Below, piece after piece: positions 22,636-26,796 of a DNA stretch of 26,796 nucleotides (position 1 is its first letter; each line of letters begins with the position of its first letter). The notes beneath the pieces were generated by a model. The model was given only the letters and a program-made list of their open reading frames with translations, was not told the DNA's origin and searched no databases. Position numbers and translations under genes: made by a program. Origin of the DNA: CAZKFG01 sp964551985 (GTDB lineage Bacteria > Bacillota > Negativicutes > Acidaminococcales > JAISLQ01); the NCBI GenBank assembly GCA_964551985.1, contig CAZKFG010000031.1, positions 1 through 26,796 of the forward strand, read 5' to 3'.

Positions 22636-23580
22636 TTATATTTTTTTGTGAATTATTTGTAACATTTGTTTTGCTTTTTTGCTGTATATGTGAAGATTAG
22701 AATAATCAGTATAGCTGGTTTTTTGCATTAGTAATCCATCGCAACCAAACCAAAAAGGCATTATACCACCTAAAAAAAATCCTCTATCGCTCAAAACATC
22801 TACTGCAAAACTGATATATTCTGATGACAAAGGTAAATAAACAAGTGTAGTTATAACTTGATTTTGCTCAATATAACTTTCTAATTGCAAAATATTTGCT
22901 AAAAAATCTTCTCCTATATTACTAACACTTGCTTTTAGTAAATTTAAAGTAGGAAAATGAGTATGTGTTATCAAAGATTTTTTATTATAAGGTTTTTTAT
23001 TACAAAAAGGTAGTATAGTGCGCGGCTTTAAACCAAAATAAAAAAGTAGCAAATCATCAACATAAAATTCTGGTATATATATTGGTTGCGGGAATGCCTT
23101 GTCATGCTCAAAAAAATTAAAGATAAAGCTCATTCTACCTTTTGTATCAAGTTCTGGCATAGCCCCCAAAGCAATTGCACAATCTATGCCATAATTTTGG
23201 TTTGCTTTTCGCTGGGTATAATAATGGCTAGATACATTTTCTAAATATGCTGCATCATATTCAACAAAATCTGCAAAGTTATATTTGGCGTAATCTGTAA
23301 GTGCTTTAGCAACCTGACCATTTCTATGCTCTTGTACTACTGACAACATGCCAAGTTCATAAACTTTTGGGCTATCTGATGAACGTTTTAGACTTATCAT
23401 TCCTACAACTTCTTCATTACAAAAAGCTAAAGCAACTAAGTTGTCTTTAGCTTGATGTTCTTGCAGTGCTTCTTTTGCTGTTGGTAAATGTAATTTCGAA
23501 TAACTTTTTTGGTATATTTTTTTAATAATTTCAGCTACAAAAGGCGCTGTATCTTCTGTTAAAACCTGTACTCTTAACAT
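22636..23580 (-). CDS. GNAT-family N-acetyltransferase, two-domain
   Basis: 314 aa, cytosolic. Residues 1-155 form a GNAT domain: LVALAFCNEEVVGMISLKR, ELGMLSVVQEHRNGQVAKALTDYAK with a degenerate acetyl-CoA loop, and AAYLENVSSH. The second half (about 160-314) looks like a further GNAT-type fold, ending with SDRGFFLGGIMPFWFGCDGLLMQK. That ending recalls GNAT modules fused to anti-sigma-type kinases. The substrate is unknown. The acetyl-CoA loop (QEHRNGQ, usually Q/RxxGxG/A) is not perfect but acceptable. It starts 10 nt after the DUF503 gene with only a weak AGAAAG ribosome site, so it is probably translationally coupled at the end of the M48-MCP-DUF503 run. Confidence 0.8.
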   Translation of the reverse strand: MLRVQVLTEDTAPFVAEIIKKIYQKSYSKLHLPTAKEALQEHQAKDNLVALAFCNEEVVGMISLKRSSDSPKVYELGMLSVVQEHRNGQVAKALTDYAKYNFADFVEYDAAYLENVSSHYYTQRKANQNYGIDCAIALGAMPELDTKGRMSFIFNFFEHDKAFPQPIYIPEFYVDDLLLFYFGLKPRTILPFCNKKPYNKKSLITHTHFPTLNLLKASVSNIGEDFLANILQLESYIEQNQVITTLVYLPLSSEYISFAVDVLSDRGFFLGGIMPFWFGCDGLLMQKTSYTDYSNLHIYSKKAKQMLQIIHKKI

Positions 23581-23590
23581 AATGTTCTTT

Positions 23591-23878
23591 CTACAGATAC
23601 TCTACAATAAAATCTGTAACTTGTATTTGGTCATAATCATATAAAATTTTTTTAACTTTTATTAGCTCTTTTTCCGCAAAAGTTTTATCATTAGCAGCAA
23701 TAGCAAGTCCTAGTTGGCTTTTTTGCCAAAGATCATGATACTTTGCTTGACATACTGAACTAACTGTTTTTGTACGTAATCTATCTACAATGCTGTTTAC
23801 GACCTGCCGTTTAGCTTTTAAATTACTGGCACATGGGATAAAAATGTCAATTGTAACGCAAACAAAAACAGCTGTCAT
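23591..23878 (-). CDS. DUF503 family protein
   Basis: 95 aa. Matches the YlxP-like DUF503 family: a start of the form TAVFVCVTIDIFIPCASNLKAKRQVVNSIVDRLR, then QAKYHDLWQKSQLGLAIAANDK and a short C-terminal region. In many Firmicutes the family lies near ribosome-maturation genes (rbfA, truB), but its function is not settled, and none of those genes is here. Two Cys (Cys7, Cys16) are not family features I know to be conserved. ATG at 23878, with GAGAG 7 nt upstream. It sits 17 nt after the chemoreceptor gene and 10 nt before the GNAT gene. Confidence 0.82.
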   Translation of the reverse strand: MTAVFVCVTIDIFIPCASNLKAKRQVVNSIVDRLRTKTVSSVCQAKYHDLWQKSQLGLAIAANDKTFAEKELIKVKKILYDYDQIQVTDFIVEYL

Positions 23879-23895
23879 ATAAATTCTCTCTTAAT

Positions 23896-25626
23896 TTAAA
23901 TTTTAAATTTACGAGTTAATTGACCCATTTTTTCAGCAAGTTCCGCTAAAACATGGCTTGATGAAGCAATCTCTTGAACTGTCGCGGTTTGTTCTTGGCT
24001 AGAAGCTGCTGTTGATTGTACTTCTGTACTTATTATATTACTAGAATTTTGTATTTGTTCAGCGTGTTTAATTATCTCATTGATGCTTGTCAGTACTATG
24101 TTCATTCTTTCAGATATTTGTTCAATATATTCACCATTATCTTCTGACATTTTTGCTATCTGTTCAAAAGCAACTCCACTTTTTCCTACAGCCTCAATAC
24201 CTTTTTGTACTTCTGTTTTTCCTATAGCCATTACGTTTATAGCATCATTAGTTTCTTTTTGTATCATTTTTATAAGATTAGCAATTTTTTCACTAGCTTT
24301 TTGTGATTGTTCAGCTAGTTTTCTAACTTCTTCTGCCACCACACTAAATCCTCTGCCATGTTCACCAGCACGTGCTGCTTCAATTGCTGCATTTAATGCT
24401 AAAAGATTTGTTTGTGATGATATTTCAGAGATGGTTTGTGTTATCGTTCCAATTTCGTTTGATCTATTGCCTAAATTATTTATCGCATCCGCTGTTCCAC
24501 CTGCTGCCATAGCTATTTGATTCATCTGGAATGATAGCTGTTTTATTAGCTCTACACCTTCGTGAGTTTTGTCTAGTGCATCTCGAGCTACCTTTGCTGA
24601 GCCTGTTGTAAGCTCTGTAGATACTTGTATATCTTGTGCAACTTTATCTATCATAATAGTTGTTTGTGTTATAGCTGTTGCCTGTTCATCTATTTGATTG
24701 GATATAATACTTGTATTGCTTGCAACAGACTGTGTTGCTTCTGCAGTTTGTTCTATGCTCTGCTTAACAAATTCTGCCGATTTATTTAAATCACTAGATG
24801 TGTTTTGTAGTTGAACAACTAAATTTTTAATTTGTGCTATTGTTAAATTATACTGTTGCGCAAGTACTCCGATCTCATCATTTGCAAATATATTCGCTTG
24901 CACTGACAAATCGCCAGAACCAACTTTTTTGGATACTTCTATTAAATCTTCTATAGGTTTTTCAATGCTTTGATATAGTGCATAAAATAATAATAATGTT
25001 AACAAAAAGCACAATGCTTGTAATGTTATAAAAATCATTTTGCTTTTCGCATAAATATCCAAAGTAATCTTTGTTGCTAAATCTGCCGATTCTTTATTAT
25101 AACTCGATATTGCATCAACTGCCTCTAACAATTTTGCCATCTCTTTTTCCGAGGCATTATAAAATAATAGCTTTGCTTGTGCATTTTTACCTTGTTTTTG
25201 CAATTCTATTACTTGACTACTTGCATTTTCATAATTTTGCCACTTTGCTTTTACATCTGTTATTAATTTTATATCTTGTTCTTTTTCTGCTGGTGTTTCA
25301 TAATAAGCATTATTTATTGTGCCAATATAAGTTTGAATCTCATCTGTTATTTTTTTGCTTATATCTAGACGTGCTTTTTCTCCTTGAGCAATAACATTAC
25401 TATCTGTGCTAACAATTATTTCCAATTCATACATATGCATATCTGTTGCCAAATCACGCATATTTTTTGCTGATAAAATGCCATCCATACAATCTATTGC
25501 AATGTTTTTTACATTTACTACAGTCTGGGACATAGCATACAAACCATAAAATCCCAAAATATTAATAAAACCTAAACATGCTATAAATACTACTATGAGC
25601 TTAGCTTTTACTGATAAATTTTTCAC
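23896..25626 (-). CDS. Methyl-accepting chemotaxis protein
   Basis: 576-aa transmembrane chemoreceptor. Residues 1-35 include the first membrane helix. Then comes a roughly 150-residue periplasmic four-helix-bundle sensor (4HB_MCP type, with CMDGILSAKNMRDLATDMHMYELEI). The second membrane helix (about 193-215, MIFITLQALCFLLTLLLFYALY) leads into a HAMP domain (KPIEDLIEVSKKVGSGDLSV). The long cytoplasmic coiled coil follows, with the signalling tip (EISSQTNLLALNAAIEAARAGEHGRGF, read in parts) that contacts CheA/CheW. Its ligand is unknown. It starts at GTG 25626 with AAGGAG about 10 nt upstream. It lies 26 nt after the M48 protease gene, probably in one operon. No che genes are in the window; the organism is likely motile, by inference. 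Confidence 0.95.
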   Translation of the reverse strand: MKNLSVKAKLIVVFIACLGFINILGFYGLYAMSQTVVNVKNIAIDCMDGILSAKNMRDLATDMHMYELEIIVSTDSNVIAQGEKARLDISKKITDEIQTYIGTINNAYYETPAEKEQDIKLITDVKAKWQNYENASSQVIELQKQGKNAQAKLLFYNASEKEMAKLLEAVDAISSYNKESADLATKITLDIYAKSKMIFITLQALCFLLTLLLFYALYQSIEKPIEDLIEVSKKVGSGDLSVQANIFANDEIGVLAQQYNLTIAQIKNLVVQLQNTSSDLNKSAEFVKQSIEQTAEATQSVASNTSIISNQIDEQATAITQTTIMIDKVAQDIQVSTELTTGSAKVARDALDKTHEGVELIKQLSFQMNQIAMAAGGTADAINNLGNRSNEIGTITQTISEISSQTNLLALNAAIEAARAGEHGRGFSVVAEEVRKLAEQSQKASEKIANLIKMIQKETNDAINVMAIGKTEVQKGIEAVGKSGVAFEQIAKMSEDNGEYIEQISERMNIVLTSINEIIKHAEQIQNSSNIISTEVQSTAASSQEQTATVQEIASSSHVLAELAEKMGQLTRKFKI

Positions 25627-25652
25627 AATATCACTGCTCCTTTTAAAGTTCT

Positions 25653-26720
25653 TTACTTGATCTGGTTAAAAATTTTAACTAATTCATTAGCATCAACATC
25701 TGCTATGTTTGGAGTAATGATAGTTCGTCCAGCTACCTTTACAACTCCATTTTCTATATAAGCATCGCTTACATTTATGTTTTCATTATACATTATTGAA
25801 AGATTCCCTGCAACTAAATAACTTCTTTCCAATGCGCTCAAACTTCCTTGTACTGTTGGTATAACAAAGGTCTTACCGTTTATTTTTACTTCACCTGTTT
25901 TAGCATCTACTAAAACTTTTTTATTGCTATATTCATACATTTTATTAGCATAATTATCTCTTCTTGCCTCATTACCAGGATGAGTGGACGGACTTAAAAA
26001 ATTAGTAAAAAAATTAGAAGACTGTTTACCACCTTTATCTATGACCTTTTGCCATACTGCCGCAGTTGCTCCAATGTTATAACCCGCCTTTGCCATATAA
26101 TCAAAAGAAACATTGTCGGCATCCCACTCATTAGGTTTTGTTATACCAGTATTTTTAGTGTGTGCAGCAACAAGACCAACTGCTAATATTTCCACACCAT
26201 TTGCCTGCGATCCGAGTATATTTGCAATAAAATCTACTGTAATTTTCTTTTTAGCACCATTTATAACATGTTTTCTTTGTCCGTGTGCCAATTCATGTGC
26301 TACAACAGCAGCTACTTGATCTTGATTATTGTCAAAAAAAGTAAATACTCCTGTATTGACGGTTATATTATTGCCAAGTGTACAATAAGCATTAAAATCT
26401 TTATTATTGTTCACAAAATAATTATATGGTTTTTCTTTTATCTGTGGATCTGTTTGAGAAATAACATCAGAGAGTCTAGTCATTATCTGAGCTAAAATTC
26501 TATTTAGTTCAGGGTCTGCATTAACTCCTTCTTGTTTTTTTATCTCTTCAAACATTTCCTGTCTACCTTTGTCATCATAATAGCTAAGGCTTTGACGTGC
26601 CCTTGATTGTGCTGCTGTCGCACCAATAATGTCGCCAATAAGTGATGCTTGTACCCTCATTGTTGTATTAGACAAGATTGCCAGTGTTAATACTAAAATT
26701 AATATTCTTGGTTTAAACAT
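25653..26720 (-). CDS. Secreted M48-family zinc metallopeptidase
   Basis: 355 aa with a signal peptide (about residues 1-25). The zinc motif HELAH is at 142-146 (His142, Glu143, His146), and NEWDAD with Glu198 is the likely third ligand, as in BepA/LoiP-type M48B proteins. Those proteins degrade misassembled periplasmic or outer-membrane proteins. Downstream of the catalytic domain (from about 270) there is an extra tail with a short repeat: VKINGKTFVIP (278-288) and VKVAGRTIITP (327-337). I recognise no known domain in the tail. GGAGG lies 5 nt before the ATG at 26720. It precedes the chemoreceptor gene by 26 nt, and the metallophosphoesterase tail lies 14 nt upstream. Confidence 0.88.
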   Translation of the reverse strand: MFKPRILILVLTLAILSNTTMRVQASLIGDIIGATAAQSRARQSLSYYDDKGRQEMFEEIKKQEGVNADPELNRILAQIMTRLSDVISQTDPQIKEKPYNYFVNNNKDFNAYCTLGNNITVNTGVFTFFDNNQDQVAAVVAHELAHGQRKHVINGAKKKITVDFIANILGSQANGVEILAVGLVAAHTKNTGITKPNEWDADNVSFDYMAKAGYNIGATAAVWQKVIDKGGKQSSNFFTNFLSPSTHPGNEARRDNYANKMYEYSNKKVLVDAKTGEVKINGKTFVIPTVQGSLSALERSYLVAGNLSIMYNENINVSDAYIENGVVKVAGRTIITPNIADVDANELVKIFNQIK

Positions 26721-26734
26721 GCTATCCTCCAGCT

Positions 26735-26796
26735 TTATTTATTTTTTAATGTAAAAATAGCTACTTCTGGTAAACAGTTGAACCGAAACGGCATCC
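26735..26796 (-). CDS. C-terminal end of a probable metallophosphoesterase (partial)
   Basis: Only the last 20 codons are in the window, reading PFRFNCLPEVAIFTLKNK before a TAA stop at 26737-26735. The RFNC-x-PE-x-x-x-x-TL ending is characteristic of calcineurin-like (YaeI/YkuE-type) phosphoesterases. It sits 14 nt before the M48 gene on the same strand, so it is likely co-transcribed with it. Family call rests on this short tail alone. Confidence 0.5.
   Translation of the reverse strand, partial: MPFRFNCLPEVAIFTLKNK

Noticed and set aside
1..26796. CRISPR array, tRNA or rRNA genes
   Set aside because: No regularly spaced repeats and no cloverleaf or rRNA-like stretches were seen on either strand.

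Overview
The window looks like chromosomal DNA of a low-GC, Gram-positive-lineage bacterium that has an outer membrane, most likely a member of the Negativicutes. The Firmicutes signs are a T-box leader before a DAHP synthase gene, strong GGAGG-type ribosome sites, GTG/TTG starts, and AT-rich sigma-A-type promoters. The diderm hint is a complete RND (HAE1-type) pump with its membrane-fusion protein. No rRNA, tRNA or CRISPR array was seen. The genus assignment is inference only.

Layout. (1) 1-850, minus: 5' part of a DAHP synthase gene under a T-box leader with its own promoter. (2) 925-6719, minus: a lower-glycolysis operon in the order gap, a fused pgk-tpi gene, gpmI, eno, with a promoter before gap and a hairpin terminator after eno. 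The in-frame PGK-TIM fusion is the clearest structural oddity here. (3) 6827-9262, minus: copper-type P1B ATPase. (4) 9423-10691, plus: a divergently transcribed diaminopimelate-decarboxylase-like gene. (5) 10736-13800: a small regulatory/accessory island. It holds an XRE-type regulator divergent from an atypical membrane Ser/Thr kinase, then a 72-aa XRE regulator, a truncated IS5-type transposase head that lacks its first catalytic Asp, and a second XRE regulator. An 8-bp motif (TAAGTATA) recurs in the gaps between these small genes. (6) 13978-16287, plus: a three-gene unit of two polytopic membrane proteins (the first looks like DUF5058) and a QueG/reductive-dehalogenase-like 4Fe-4S protein; its function is unknown. 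(7) 16326-18250: TauE/SafE permease (minus), MscL with a C-terminal zinc ribbon (plus), and a small ACT-domain protein (plus). (8) 18354-22570, minus: RND pump and membrane-fusion protein, overlapping by 4 bp. (9) 22636-26796, minus: a closely spaced run of a metallophosphoesterase tail, secreted M48 protease, methyl-accepting chemotaxis protein, DUF503 protein and GNAT acetyltransferase.

The genes fall into housekeeping carbon and amino-acid metabolism on the left, a regulatory island with mobile-element debris in the middle, and envelope, transport and sensing functions on the right. The best candidates for something undescribed are the 13978-16287 membrane/Fe-S cluster, the kinase/XRE pair, and the TAAGTATA-linked regulator group. 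All functional statements are from sequence reading alone.
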